Shown: positions 33,901-46,370, counted from the first letter of the stretch. The stretch is 64,000 bases of DNA from Brachypodium distachyon (GCF_000005505.3 NC_016135.3:14230613-14294612); one strand, 5' to 3'. Notes: generated by a model from the letters alone, not told the origin. Made by a program: numbers and translations.

Positions 33901-36508
33901 ATTACCAAGCTTCTTAAGGAAACTTACATTTTGCTCCGCATCCTCCTTAACTTCACTTTCTGTACTAGCGCCTTTTACATCTACTGTCTCCAGTGAAGAT
34001 TGAAGCTCCTTTTGCTGCAACTCTTGAGGAGAAACATCAACAAAGGCTGCAAACATTTTGTTATAAAACCACAATGAGATGTAGATGCCAAATATCAGAA
34101 GAAAAATGAGGCTAAGCATTAAGAAAAAGAAGAAGCATAGCCAGGCTTATCAGGATCATGTTCAAGCCCATTAGTGGTGTGGGCTTATTTCCTAATATTG
34201 AGCTATAAGAGGAGCCAAGAAGTAGGATCGCATAAAAATAGAAAAAATGCATTAAGAGATAACTCAGCATATTTGTATACAGTATGACCAAAAGAGGGAT
34301 TCCCCCATTCAATGATAGTTGGAGAAAACAATCCAGATGTGAAAGGTTGGTACCAAATTTCTTCGAAGGCTTTGATGTTTCGATCACATCGGCAACTTCA
34401 GAAGTTTCAGTTGCTGCCACATCAGTGGCTGAAACATCAACAGTTGTACCATTTGGGGAGGTATTTTTCCTTGGTCCTGAGTATGGATAACTGCTTGGTG
34501 CTGTGGAACCTGCCTGTGGTGGCATGGAAAACGGGAAAGGCGAGTTCGTGCCAAATGTATTTGGCGGTGTCTGTGTCATCATTGACTTGAATGCTTGCTC
34601 CATTGCATATTTCTGCAATAGATTTACCAACATGTAAAAAATGGGAAGGCAAATTAATGCTGCTCATGCACAACCAAACACACAGTATGAAAAAACCACA
34701 GCTAAACAGTAAAAGCAACAGCAAAGTATGCATAAAGGGATTAATCAGAAATACATAATATCATTTTAAAGGAAATATGCAAACAACAACGATGAAAATT
34801 GTACCACTAGTATAAGACTAAAAAATATGTGAGACAAAAACAAATGAATTGGTCCTCAAATTAAAATACATTGGTCGTTGTAGCACAGCATCATTAACCA
34901 TTTAAGAACTTTAAAGAAAGCTCTGGAATAGCAAAGTGAGGTGCAGCTAGAAAATGTCTCGATGAAATACTCCCTGCCTCCTAGCATGCAAGTGCACCCA
35001 ATGGGTCATTCTGAGGATCACTATGTGAATGATTGAGGATGTATAGTCTGTTTGAAGCGCAGAAACAAATAACAGCTGCAAGCTCACCTTTACCATTGAA
35101 GAGACCTGGTACAACAAAAACCAAGTATTAATTTACAAAAAGAACATATATGGGACAACACACTAAAGGATAAACAAGCAGCACAATTGGCACCATGGAA
35201 AACGCCGCAGATAACGCTATACCAATTCCAATCCAGAAAACAGGTGAACCGCTGCAGAGATTTTGGAACAAAGTCATCACATAAGGATAAATTTGAGAAC
35301 GTTTAGACAGAAATAAAAAGGAAACATACTCACATATATGATGATGGGGGTGGCATTGGAGGCAGGGTACCAGTTCCTGTCGAGGTATTCTCACTGCTGG
35401 TTGAAGACGATATGCTTGCAAAGGCGGTTGTGTTCAATCCATCCAAAACTGATGCAGAAAACACTTTTTTTAGTATGAATACCAGAACAAAGAAGATACC
35501 GCAGTTTTAAATAGCCATATCTTGTTTTTGGGCCCCAAAAGCTAAGCAACTAGTCAATGTTCGACCATACTAGCGACTAGTGCTATAGCCCCACTATTTG
35601 ACGTAGCTTGTAGCTAGTGATACCTCCACTAATATAGGTACATTTATCACAAGTATAATAGTTTTGAAGTATAATTTTACTGAAACTAAGAAATACATCA
35701 ATAATATAAGATTAAAGTACTTCTAAATTACTTGATTACTTTTATTTGACAATTTTTATTTTTTGTATGAAAACACTAGCGTAAATAGCTTCGATGATGG
35801 CAAGCGATAGCTGTAGCTAAGACCTCACCGTGAAACCACGGGAACTATTAAAAATATTAAAATGGGGAAAACCCAAGAAAATGAATCCTACTATAATTGT
35901 CAGTGAAATACAGATACGCTGGATAATTCCTACTTATCAACCAAAAAAACAAACAAATACAAATACGGATGAATAAGCAATAAGGTGAAGCACTCATCTC
36001 CCACAATACTACTTATGGAGAAAACTACACAAGCATGGATGGATAAGGTGATCATTCTAAAGCTTTCTCTCCACTATATACACACATGGATAATTCTGTC
36101 AAGAGTGCATGATGCAGCAACGGCGAATAGTTCGATTCTACAAGTGAAGTACAGCCGTGGATCCAGCTGAGATAGAGTCCAATCAAGCTCCGAACAATCT
36201 CACATAGCAGAGCTTTGAAGCTACTTGAATGGTCACGCTCTCGCCCCTTCGCTCTTAGTCAAACAGCCCATCGGGGTCGAATCTAAACAGAGCACAATCA
36301 CGGCGGCCAACCGAACAGGGAGCCCCTCACCGTTCCTAGATCCGCGAGCCGCGGCGGAGACGACAAGCCGGGGCCTCCTGGCTCCCCTCCGCCCGGCGCC
36401 AGCAGAGAGCGACGTGGCGGGCAGGGGCTGCGAGGGCCGGCGGGCGGCGGGGAGAGGGGGGAGGCGGGGGTATGCGGAGCACGAGGAGGCGAGGATGAGG
36501 CTCTCCAT
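30914..36508 (-). CDS. TIC40: TIC40, chloroplast inner-envelope translocon co-chaperone
   Basis: Fourteen coding exons run 5' to 3': 36508-36331, 35448-35334, 35251-35194, 35105-35088, 34612-34354, 34046-33928, 33848-33785, 33636-33558, 32339-32299, 32205-32160, 31819-31722, 31292-31189, 31108-31061 and 30967-30914. Phases close to 426 aa, near the usual 430-450. Residues 1 to about 60 form a Ser/Arg/Pro-rich transit peptide (start MESLILASSCSAYPRL). About 101-118 is the single membrane span (SPVFWIGIGIALSAAFSM). Then come KKYAMEQAFKSMMTQ and a low-complexity linker. About 275-330 and 365-426 are the STI1/Hop-type modules (EKMMEDPAVQKMVYPYLPEE; FQNPKIQTAIMDCSQNP; ending KISQIFPQING). TIC40 works with TIC110 and the stromal Hsp93 motor in protein import. 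Exon 4 is only 18 nt and the intron after exon 12 is GC-AG. Confidence 0.92.
32672..32795. mobile_element. Stowaway-like MITE in a TIC40 intron
   Basis: The ends are CTCCCTCCGTCCAACAAAAG and the inverse CTTTGTTGGACAGAGGGAG, flanked by TA on both sides. The body is 124 bp and contains a second inverted pair (TTTGGATGTATCTAGAC against ACAGATGCATTCAAATTTAG). It lies in the intron between coding exons 8 and 9. Confidence 0.85.
33229..33310. mobile_element. Second Stowaway-like MITE in the same TIC40 intron
   Basis: A near-perfect 82 bp palindrome runs from CTCCCTCCGTCCCGAAGTAA to TTATTTTGGGACGGAGGGAG, flanked by TA on both sides. The high self-complementarity suggests a fairly young copy. Confidence 0.85.
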
Positions 36509-36799
36509 GCCGCACCGCGGGAGGAAACTTTGGCTGTGGCCTGGGTCACGAGGCTCCTCCCTCTCCTGCTGCTGGCAGCTGTGGCTCACTCGCGCTAGGG
36601 TTTTGGGTTTCCGTGTCGCCGGGGTAGGCCGTAGGCGAGGCCTCGGGCTTTTGTTACTCGTGCGGTCAGTTTGTCGACTAGGCGGAGAAACACGAACTGG
36701 AATACTGGATGACGAAACCAAAGCAAAAGCCCTCTCGCCTTTCGCTGTACGGGTGGTTATTGGTTAAGAGGGGTTTAATTCTGACCTTTTGCAATTCCC
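36509..36799 (-). promoter_or_regulatory. 5' UTR and remaining proximal promoter of TIC40
   Basis: About 290 bp separate the ATG from a palindromic CAGGCGCCTG motif at 36800 that may mark the edge of an inserted element. The stretch is moderately GC-rich near the gene. No unambiguous TATA box is seen. Confidence 0.4.
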
Positions 36800-38638
36800 C
36801 AGGCGCCTGGTTTTTGTTAAAAAACCAGCCGATTTCTGAGACGTCGATACGTGCGTCAAGATCGTGACATTTTTTGTTGTTTTTCCTTTTCCTTCATTTG
36901 GCTTCTTCTCACCTTCTGTCCATTCGCCGTTCTGTGTGTTCTTGTGCGCGGAGAGCTCGAGGCTAGGGAGGGGGGAGGGGGAAGGGGGTGGGGACGCGAT
37001 TTTGCTCCGCGCGGCGCGGGATCGGCGTCATCGTGGCCGCTCCACGTTCGAAGGCGACGCTCGCCCGCCGGCGCGCCCCTCGAAGCGCGCCCGTGCACCC
37101 GTCGGGAGTCCCTGGAGGCCCTCGAATCGCGCTTGCCGGGAGAATTGATCTTCGTCGCCTCAACTCCTCCCGCCCCGCAATGTCACCACCGAGGCCTCTG
37201 ACTGTCGGGACGCGTGTCTTCTCCGACCTGCAGGTTGTCACGGGACCGTGGCCGCGATGTGTCGATGTGTCGAGGTGAAGGAAGGCAGCGCATAGGTGGG
37301 TGTATTTGCTCGTCGGCAGCAAAGTTTTGCTTGCTCCGGTCTAGTGAATCCCTTCCCTTTTCTGTTTGTCGACGACTAGTTGTGATATTATGATTTGTTT
37401 TGTTTGTGCTTTGCGGCGGAGCTCGTGAGCAAGCATCCTGCCTTCGCGACGCTGGAGTTCTAGGCGTACGGCGATGTCTTCGTGGCCTCGTTCACCACGG
37501 CGCTGGTGAGCTCCACGGCGCTTGGAACCACGGCCAGGACCTGCCTCCCTTTCGTGCTTGCTTCCACTGTTCTGGGATACTTGGTATTCTCCATGTTCTT
37601 TCTCTTTTCTATCAGCGTTTCTATCAAGCCGTACCAATTACTAAAGAGCTATCAAGCCATATTAACAGCTCCTCCATAGCGTTTATGTTTGGCCATGTTT
37701 TTGTTATGCATCCTACTGGGCGTGTGTGTACCATAATTTTCAGCTCTTCGTTTCTTTCTGTCCCTAATATTGGTTTGTTCTGATACTTGATTTCTTATTT
37801 TATACCGGTGATGTATGGAACATAATTTCCAGCAGCTTCCGCTTTCTTCATATATAATGCACTGCAATATGAAGAGTAGAAATTCTGCCTCAGATCTAAA
37901 CCAAGAAAGCATCTAATTTCTGAAATTAATTCATCAAAAAGACATAGTATATGTATCCCCCTTTAACTATGTTCGAATTACTTCCAGAATATTATTAATT
38001 TACTTTATCAATCTGAACATTTGTGCTTTATCAGTACCCTTATCAGTACCATAGGGGTTTAATTGTGGGGTTTTCCATCAAATTGCACTGCGCTATGATT
38101 TAGATTACACTACCTTCACTTTTGCAATTGCAAGTCCGCCAAGGTGCAATTGCAAATTGAATTCTGCCAGACTTATCTTGTGTTCTCCGGTAGTTTTACA
38201 TTTAGTTTTGATTTAACTCCTTTTTTACTTTACGCCAGTCTGTAGGCAATAGGATGTGTGCGCCAAGATTCGTGATTATTTTGGTGGGCTGCATTTTTCC
38301 TTTTGCTATGACCGCTTGTTTTTTAAATCCGTGCCCGCTTGTGTGATTGCTGTGGTATTAACCTTGGGAGTTCCAGAGAGAGTGAGGGGTGATTCCGAGA
38401 TCCCCTCGTCGGCGGCGGGAGTCACCTCCATCTAGTTAGCTTGGCATCCCCTCCCTGTTGTTGCTCTCTAATGGCTACTGTTGTTCATTTCTCCGCGTTT
38501 TTCACCGGTAATTTTTTTGCTTCGTCAGGCGAACATAGGGGGAGTTGGTGCGATTTGTATCCGTAAAATCATCGGGGGGAGGTTGGCCGGGGCTGTACAA
38601 TGAGTTTCACCAGGCGAATGTTGCGTTATTGACTTAAT

Positions 38639-38941
38639 CGCACTATTCTGCTGTTGATTTTTGCTCGGTTGTTTTCTTCATGCTTGATTTGTTGAGGTGA
38701 AGGCAGAGGAGGCGCCATTGGTTTCCTTTCTCATCTCGTCGCACTATTCTGCTATTGATTTTTGCTCGGTTGTTTTCTTCATGCTTGATTTGTTGAGGTG
38801 AAGGCAGAGGAGGCGCCATTGGTTTCCTTTCTCATCTCGTCGCACTATTCTGCTATTGATTTTTGCTCGGTTGTTTTCTTCATGCTTGATTTGTCGAGGT
38901 GAAGGCAGAGGAGGCGTGTGTGGTTTCCTTTCTCATCTCGA
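38639..38941 (+). repeat. Three tandem copies of a 101 bp unit
   Basis: Units start at 38639, 38740 and 38841 with CGCACTATTCTGCT and include GAGGTGAAGGCAGAGGAGGC. Copies 1 and 2 are almost identical. Copy 3 differs mainly near its end (GCGTGTGTGG in place of GCGCCATTGG). The strict 101 bp period shows recent unequal exchange or slippage. Confidence 0.93.
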
Positions 38942-41568
38942 CGCTGGGCGTCAAGATCTGCCGCGTGTACTCTCACCGTAGCCAATTTTTTGTGGCTGGG
39001 TGGGGTAGTTTTTGTGCTCGGAGTTGTGCTTGTAGCATGAACAGATCAGGGGTACTGGGCTCTACCTGGTAATCGTTTTGGTGGTTAGAACTGTGGGTGT
39101 TCCAGCTGAATGGCGACTAGTTGTAGTAGGGTGCAGCATAGTTCTTGTGTTGTGTCTGTAAATTTTCAAGAACTGAAACAAGCAAGACTAGATATTGTTT
39201 TCCGAAGGAAAAGGTAAAATTTTCATTCAAATTGTATTGCTTTTTAAAACTTAATTGCATGAAGTTTATTACTGCAATCCCAATTATATCAAAGTGCAAT
39301 TGAATGTTACAAGGATTTAATTGGTACAGCTTTTGCTTTTTGAATTCATATTTTCATAATGGCAACTACAGCTATGCATTTTTTTTGTTGCAATTGCAGT
39401 GCTTTAAATTTTGAAATGCACATGTAGGTTTAGAAATTTGTAAGTTATTTCCGGTCCAATTATAATCTTTTTGCGGCGCAATTCTAGATTTGACAGTTTG
39501 CAATTGCAAAAAAAAATTTCACATGCATTTTCGATTCACGGATCAGCTATTTTTTACTTGTGCTTCATGTCCATATTTTTTATCTTAATAATTTATTTAT
39601 TTTCTCCTTTTTAAATTTATATGTCGAAGGGAGTCTCAACTCAAAAGAATTATGTCCATTTTTGTCCTTTACCATATGTGTTTAAATACATTTGTAATTA
39701 GTTTGGTTCATTTTTGTTGTATGCACCATTGTTTTCATACCAGTCAAAAATGTAAGGATAATGAACGCATGGTTTGTCTGTTTTGTTTTTGTCTTTTTAT
39801 AATTTTGAATGTCAAATTGCACTCTACATCAAAGTTAATTGCACTACCGCAGCCTTTTGTAGTCCCAAGCTTGCCAAGTTGTAATTGGTATCTTAAATAT
39901 CTATCGTATTTTCTTTCCATTTCTAATGAGTTTCATTTGTTATTGCATAGTCCATTGCATTTAATTGCACCCCCTTAAATTTTGCAATTCCAATCTTCGC
40001 AAGCTGCAATTGGTATTTTAACTTCTCAAGTCTTGTGTGTTTGCTTTTCCATTTTATGATACATGCTCTATTTGTCTACACTATCCATGTCTATAGTTTT
40101 TTTTTACCGTAGTTCATCTTTGTCCATGGGTACTTTTTGATTCGGTGTAAGATGATTGTAATCCGTGCTCTAAATTTTTGCATGCTATTAGAGTTGCTCA
40201 GGTTCGTAACTTGTCATTTGTGCTTCATTTTTAGTTGTATTTCAATTTCCAATAACTTGGAAGCATTGCATAATTTTGTTATGTTCATGACAAATATCAT
40301 CAAGGCTCTGCCCCCTGTTGTCTGAAAGTGAATGTTCTCTTGATTGCATTTGTGTATATCACAGTTGGCCAGATTCTCCTCGCTTCCTCCTCTTCCAGCC
40401 CCTCCTCCAGATGCAAATGTGTCTGCTCATCATTGCCAGAGTTTTTCCTATGTCCACCACATCTCCTGTTCTAATTTTTGTAGAAATTGCAATTTATGCT
40501 CTCATTTGTTTTTGTGCTTCAGTTTGCTTGTAATTTATGCCAAGTTCTAGGGGTTTGGTTTACCAGGCAATGCACATATGGAGCCTACTTCGCCTCTGTA
40601 CGGTGAGTATTCTGTCTCTAGGGAAACGGTGGTCCCTCGTGGTTGTTCTCTCCGGCGGCGATTTTGGTTTCGTGGCAGTATGGGTGTTTGATTTGGGTGT
40701 GCGTGTGGTCGCCCTTGCGGTGTAGCATCAACGGGAACACCAGGTATCTGTATACTGGGCTTATACCCGCCCGTCAATGACGGTTTTCTGGGAGTATTGT
40801 TGCTCCTGCTATTTAGCGCTGCTTGTGTTCTCCCACGGGTTGTGATTGTGCGATTATATGTAGTAGTGTATTTGTCCATTTTACCCAATTTGTACCATGA
40901 GTGTTAACCTGGTTGATATGATGTGGATTCGTCCCTACTTTTGACAGTGATTCATTGCTAATTTTGTGGCTGATGCTACTAATCCGTCGATTTAGGGTGA
41001 TAAATGGTTCTAGCTTAGTACTTATTGTGTTTTTTGGTTAGCAGGAGTGCCATGTTTTGTCTTACAAATTGCCGATAGGTTGTGTGTTTATAAAGGTTTG
41101 TTTACATAAATTCTTTGAAATTGCTTACAACAGAGAGTAGTGGTTTTAATATGTGGCTTTGTGTGCAGGGAATTGTGGATGACCACGATGCTGGATCTAA
41201 CGAGGAGGATTTTATTTTCACAATCTGATTCTGACGACTGTGATTTTGATCATGGCAATCGACATGGAGCTGGAAATGTTGGCTCTGTATAGGTGTTGTT
41301 TTTTAGCAAAGTTTTATATTCTTCCGACGACTACTCGCGAAATCAGTGTGCTGGTATGTCACTTGGTTAACTGGTAGCTTTGTTTACAAAAAAAAGGTTG
41401 CAAATATCACTTTGATATGCCTAAATCTGATTTCTTTTTATTTTTCAGGCTATCTAGTGTCAATGACAAGGGTAGGGAAGGGAGGTGGGTGGGTTGGGTG
41501 GGCACACCTCCATGACCTTCCATATTTTTTACTTCAGATTGCTCCCTCTCTCTTCTGATCTGAATCAG

Positions 41569-42125
41569 TTTGATTTTTTCCTGGGCATCCAAGGTACTCT
41601 GTCGCAATTTGCAGTGGATTTTATTTTGGAATTGCTCTGCGTTGCATTGTGCAATTCAAGAATTCCCCAAGTGCAATTGCAACTTTTAGTTGTGTGTTTT
41701 TCAGATGATTCCCTTCTACATATTTATTGGGGGAATACTCAATTTGATTTCTGCCTGTGCATCCAAGTTACCCTGTTGCAATCTGCAGTGGATTTATTTT
41801 TGGAATTGCAGTGCATTGCATTTTGCAATTCAAGAATTCCCCAAGTGCAATTGCACCTTTTTATTTATAGTTTTTTCAGATGCCCTTGCATTTTGCAATT
41901 CAAGAATAATCAGTTTAATTTTTCTACAGTAATGTGCATTCCAACCTGCCGATATAATCTTGAATAAATTTGATTTCCACCTGGGCATCCAAGTTACTCT
42001 GTTGTAATTTGATTTCTGTTTTCGGAATTTTATTTCTGAATTGCAGTTGCAGCTTTTTATTTTGTGTGATTTGCAGATGATCGTCATGTACATAATCTTT
42101 TGGGGAATACCAATTTGAATTCTGT
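41569..42125 (+). repeat. Degenerate tandem repeat of about 175 bp, three copies
   Basis: Units begin at about 41569, 41743 and 41969 with TTTGATTT followed by CTGTGCATCCAAG or CTGGGCATCCAAG. They share GCAGTGGATTTATTTTGGAA-like text, CAAGAATTCCCCAAGTGCAA and a GGGGAATAC segment. Copy 2 carries an extra local duplication of TGCATTTTGCAATTCAAGAA. The repeats are CAATTGCA-rich. Confidence 0.75.
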
Positions 42126-42489
42126 TTCATGGGGTCATACAAATTGTTGTGTCCTTTTATATAGAAGAATTTTGATTTTGATTTTTTAATTTTGTACAAA
42201 AATTTAGGAGACAAGAATTCCCTAATAGTCCATCACGTTCTGAATTTAGAAGGGATACAAAAGAGACCCAGATGGAGGCGTGGAAGAGAACCAAGCACGT
42301 CCAGAAAAGCATCACAAGGAATACAACACACTGCATATGGAAGAAGCAAAAGCCTATATAATAGTCCGTTAGATGTAGGATACGAGGCTTACAAAAATGT
42401 GACTGCTTTTTTTATCTCAAAACAGGCGACTAGATTTTACAGAAATAACAGGCGCCTGATTTGAAGCCCAAAACCAAACCAGGCGCCTG

Positions 42490-43189
42490 TTGGCTAGACA
42501 AACCCTTAATTCTGCAGAAAAAAGAGATTGTTTATTTCTTAAATTTCACTTTAGTATTTTTTTAAGACTCCTACAAGCCTTCGAATCATCGTCTAACTAC
42601 GGGCATCCCAACTTCACCACACATAAAACCTACGCACTAGAATTTGCTAAAGTTGCATACTTTCAATACTGCAATTTTAGGCAAATGATGTGATTTTTTG
42701 AGTGGTTGAGATTCTAAAAAATCATACTACAACTTAGAGTTAGCAAAAACAATAAATTTTAAAAAGGATATTCATATTGAATTCTCATGCTCTAAAACGA
42801 TTTTTCCACCGTAATTTTGCTGTTTCTATCAAAAGTGATTACGGAATTCACACGTTCAGAGCATTGTCTTCGTCTCTGCGATGCACTTCTTTCTGAGCAG
42901 AAGAAGTTTTTGCTTCTAACTGTAGTACGTAATCACAGTTTTAGGATACAATTTGCAGACATTAGAAAAATAAAACATTAGAAACTTCTTACAAATACGA
43001 ATTAAATCAATGGTATACAAAGTAAAATCTCAAAACATGTAGACGGCTCATAAACCCGAGAGGTGTCAGTACTTTTACGAGACTGCCACGAGAGTAAGAT
43101 CTCGGTACCTCGTTAAACTGGCCAGTAAATAACCACTGATTTGAACCGTATCAGAAATCATGTCACAAAATAACTTAATGTACAATGTA
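42490..43189. other. No gene; AT-rich intergenic DNA
   Basis: No coding content or clear element boundary is visible. Confidence 0.5.
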
Positions 43190-43393
43190 CTCCCTCCGTT
43201 CCATAATTCTTGTTTCTCGTCAAAATATTACATGTATCTAGACATTTTTTAAGAATAGATACATCCATTTTTAGGAAAATTTCCATAATTCTTGTTTCTC
43301 GTCAAAATATTACATGTATCTAGACATTTTTTAAGAATAGATACATCCATTTTTGGGAAAATTTGAGACAAGAATTATGTACAACGGAGGGAG
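43190..43393. mobile_element. Stowaway-like MITE with an internal 82 bp duplication
   Basis: The left end CTCCCTCCGTTCCATAATTC and the right end GAATTATGTACAACGGAGGGAG are flanked by TA. The segment starting TTCCATAATTCTTGTTTCTC at 43199 is repeated from 43281 with only one or two changes, so the normal element of about 122 bp has grown to 204 bp. Confidence 0.85.
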
Positions 43394-43740
43394 TAGTTTA
43401 CAAGGAATAGCACAGATGATTGCAGCCTTCAGTTCACTGTGCGAAGGTATTTCCCATTTTATAGCCGCACAAATGTCCACTAAATATTGTGGGCACCATT
43501 ACATCTCTCCTCTCCTCTCGATTATGCAAAGCTGAATGAGGATTATGATGTTGAATGTGTTTCCTCGTTCATATACAGAGATTTTGATCACAGAAGCTAA
43601 TGCATCACACATATGAACTGAAGATGCTGCAATACGGAAACAGCTACTCCGTATCAATTAACAGCCTTTAAAAGCACTATATCAGAAAACATAAAGTGTA
43701 CACTCAAAATGACAAGGTAGGAGTATATCTGCCTCATACT
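43394..43740 (-). other. 3' flank and likely 3' UTR of the NSRP1-like gene
   Basis: Downstream of the stop codon at 43741. No protein-like frame is present. Confidence 0.4.
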
Positions 43741-46370
43741 TCATAATTGCTGCTCTTTCGCTCTCTTTCGGGCCAGAGCTCGTTCTCTGGCAGCGGCAAG
43801 TGCATCAGTACTCCTCTTGTAGTGCTCATCTGTGACTGGCGCAGGTTGCGGAACCTGTGAAGCAGTCGGGGCAACATCAGCATCTTTCTCAGTAGATGTA
43901 GCAGCCATCGAATCCCTTGATCCAGTTGTTGCAGGTTCTTCCACACTTCTACTTTCATGAGCCTTCTCTGATCCTACACTGGATTCTCTCATGCGCTTAG
44001 GAGAACGACCAGATCCTTCAGCGTCAGACTTGCTAGTTCGAATATCTTCTACATTATTGTCCAACTTTTCAGGTTCAACCTGTTCTGTGCCATCATGTGT
44101 CCGTGCACCGAAAGCAACATTCTTAGCAAGTCCAAAGTAAAAATCACTCAAGTCTTTCTTTTTAGTTACCTACATCAAAACAGATGAAGAATCAAATCAG
44201 TTAGCCAAAAGACAAGATAATTGCTAAACATTTGGCATATGTTTTCTTTGCAAGGAATCTGATTAGGAGATAAAAAGACAAACAAGATTTCATTGCATTA
44301 ATGTTGTGAGCAAAGATAACACAGATTACTAACGATGTATGTGTAAACAGACACCAGCTGGGCACATTTTTGCATGATCAGCAAAAGGAAGTGAAGACCA
44401 TCCTTCCAAATGAGGATTTCTTACAAAAGGATGTAAAGTGAAGAAGATTTGTTGAGTGGCAGTATAACATTTGAATTTAAAGGTCCCACTGTAGCAAAGG
44501 TCCTTCGTTCTCCTACTCTTCTGGCTAAACAAATGGTGGACACAGCAAACTTGCATGATCAGAAAATAGGCACATCTCAGACTAACAGTTTGCTTATCAT
44601 CATTGAAAATAATTCAGGGTATATCACGTTCACATGCATACTTCCAAAATAACCAACCCCAGTACCTCACACATGGTCATAGTTTGGATAGTGTGATAGA
44701 AATATCTAAATGGTACAACATATCATATGATACACGAAAAAAGTAGCAATATATGCGCAGCTCCAAAACAGAAAAAGGAAGAACATGAGTATCCATGACG
44801 AAAATACCATGTATACAAGAAGAACCATGCATATAATGGTAAAAATAATGTGCAAAACTTACATCATCTTTTTCTTCTTGAAGCTGCCGCCGCCTTTCTT
44901 CCTCTAGCCATTTTTGCTCCTCCTCAAGTTTTTTCCTATAGGCAGATGTTACAAACTTGTCTTTGTCAGCAAACAGGTGGTCTTCCTTGCTCCTCTCTTT
45001 ATGAAGCTTCCTCTCATACACTATATCCTGTTCTCGTTTACGTTGTTCTGCTTTCTCTTTAAGTGCTTCAATGTACTTCGACTGCAAAAACAAAAACATG
45101 GCATCAGAAAACATGTAGACAGTTGGACGCTACCGTTGTTTTTAAGTCGGCAACTAGTCCACGACTAGTCAGCTAGCCGGCTTCACCAGTCTGACTTGGT
45201 GCAGCAATGATGAGTTACTCTCCGAGTCCAGATTGATGGATGAACCAAAAGCAGAGCACAAAATGAAGGATACAACGGGTGCCTAACCAGCAGAAAACCT
45301 AACCCCAGGGATTTATATCAGCTATTCATCCCACTAAAAATATGCTTATATGTGTAAGACCCACTGAAGAAGCCCAGCACATAAAATAGGAAGCATATAA
45401 TAAATCTTATCTATCACAAGATTTCCTTCAAATATCTGTCCAGTTTAGCTGTATTTTTGCAATAAAGATTAGTAGTGGGACATGTTGCCTTTGCAGTCCC
45501 TACTACATATTTAACTGAACCAACTATACCTCCCAAATCAAATAAGAACTATGAACATTCTTAAAAGCATCTCATGTGCCACCCATATAGGACAATTTCA
45601 GTTAGCTGCCTATAAACTCCAGGTCTAGCCTTAAAACAAATGTAGATAGATCTCTACCTTTCGAGTAAATAAAGTTGTGTTTCAAACATATATCTAGACA
45701 TCTAGCAAACTTCTGTCACGAAACACCAACATGTATGTCAATTGCACAAATAACTATCTGTCATGCGAGGTTTCTTCCCATCAGACTACACAAAAGAAAT
45801 AACCTGAAATTTTGCTCCAAACAAAATTAGAATCTGACTTCCCCGCATCATCAGGCACTATGAAACAGGAGTGAAGGACATGGAAAATAAGCTGGAGAAA
45901 CACTACCCTTCATTGTGTTACAATCTGCAGCGCACCCAATTAAGAATACATGAAGGATCCAAAAAAGTTGAGATTATGCAGGGTGGAGAATTACCTGGCG
46001 AACGACCTTGGCCTGTATCTTGGGGCGAGCGGCCTTCTCCTTCATATCATCGTACACATCATCGTAGGCGAATACCGAGGGATCCTCCTCAATCGCCTTC
46101 TTCTGCAACTCCTCCACCTGCTCAAGAACACCATCCGGCAGAAGAAATTAACTAGGGAGTATATGATTGCCCGACGTCCAACGGAAGGTAAGGGAGCTGT
46201 GTGGTTACCTTCTGGAGGGCACGCTTCTTCGATGACTGGCGGAGGATGTCGGCCTCCACGTCGTCATCGTCGTCGTCAGCGAAGGCGGCTATGGGGCGGG
46301 CCGGCGGGGGAGGACGCGACGACGAGGAAGCCGCCGGCTTCGTGCGGAGCTGCAGTCCGTACCTCTGCAT
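43741..46370 (-). CDS. NSRP1: Nuclear speckle splicing regulatory protein 1-like (CCDC55/DUF2040)
   Basis: Four coding exons, 46370-46209, 46117-45995, 45081-44863 and 44169-43741, join in phase 0 throughout and give 310 aa. The N-terminus MQRYGLQLRTKP and the acidic run at about 35-40 (six Asp), then ILRQSSKKRALQ, are the family's opening block. Residues 55-95 carry DPSVFAYDDVYDDMKEKAA. Residues 96-168 are a highly charged coiled coil (KYIEALKEKAEQRKREQDIV; SKEDHLFADKDKFVTSAYRK). DLSDFYFGLAKNVAFGAR at about 174-191 is the conserved end of the domain. The tail is Ser/Glu/Ala-rich and ends in a basic helix. In animals NSRP1 sits in nuclear speckles and alters splice-site choice; a similar role is inferred here. 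The start is the first ATG matching the family N-terminus. Confidence 0.9.

Larger units (their letters stand above)
36800..42489. repeat. Repeat-rich block bounded by CAGGCGCCTG motifs, possible large element
   Basis: CAGGCGCCTGGTTTTTG occurs at 36800 and AAACCAAACCAGGCGCCTG ends at 42489, so the edges share an inverted CAGGCGCCTGGTTT. Two further variants lie close to the right edge (about 42424 and 42449). Inside is a GC-rich, gene-like first 450 bp, a triple 101 bp repeat, AT-rich DNA with many CAATTGCA motifs, and a triple degenerate repeat of about 175 bp. No long frame and no transposase are present. The core motif is itself palindromic and no target duplication is visible, so calling this one element is tentative. 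Confidence 0.35.

Noticed and set aside
36225..36767. 180-codon open frame on the + strand opposite TIC40 exon 1
   Set aside because: It is antisense to the transit-peptide exon, GC-driven and without a domain.
36851..37322. GC-rich stretch with several 80-119 codon frames on both strands
   Set aside because: Frames overlap on both strands, are Arg/Pro-rich and match nothing. At most it is a captured 5' end of a gene inside a repeat block.
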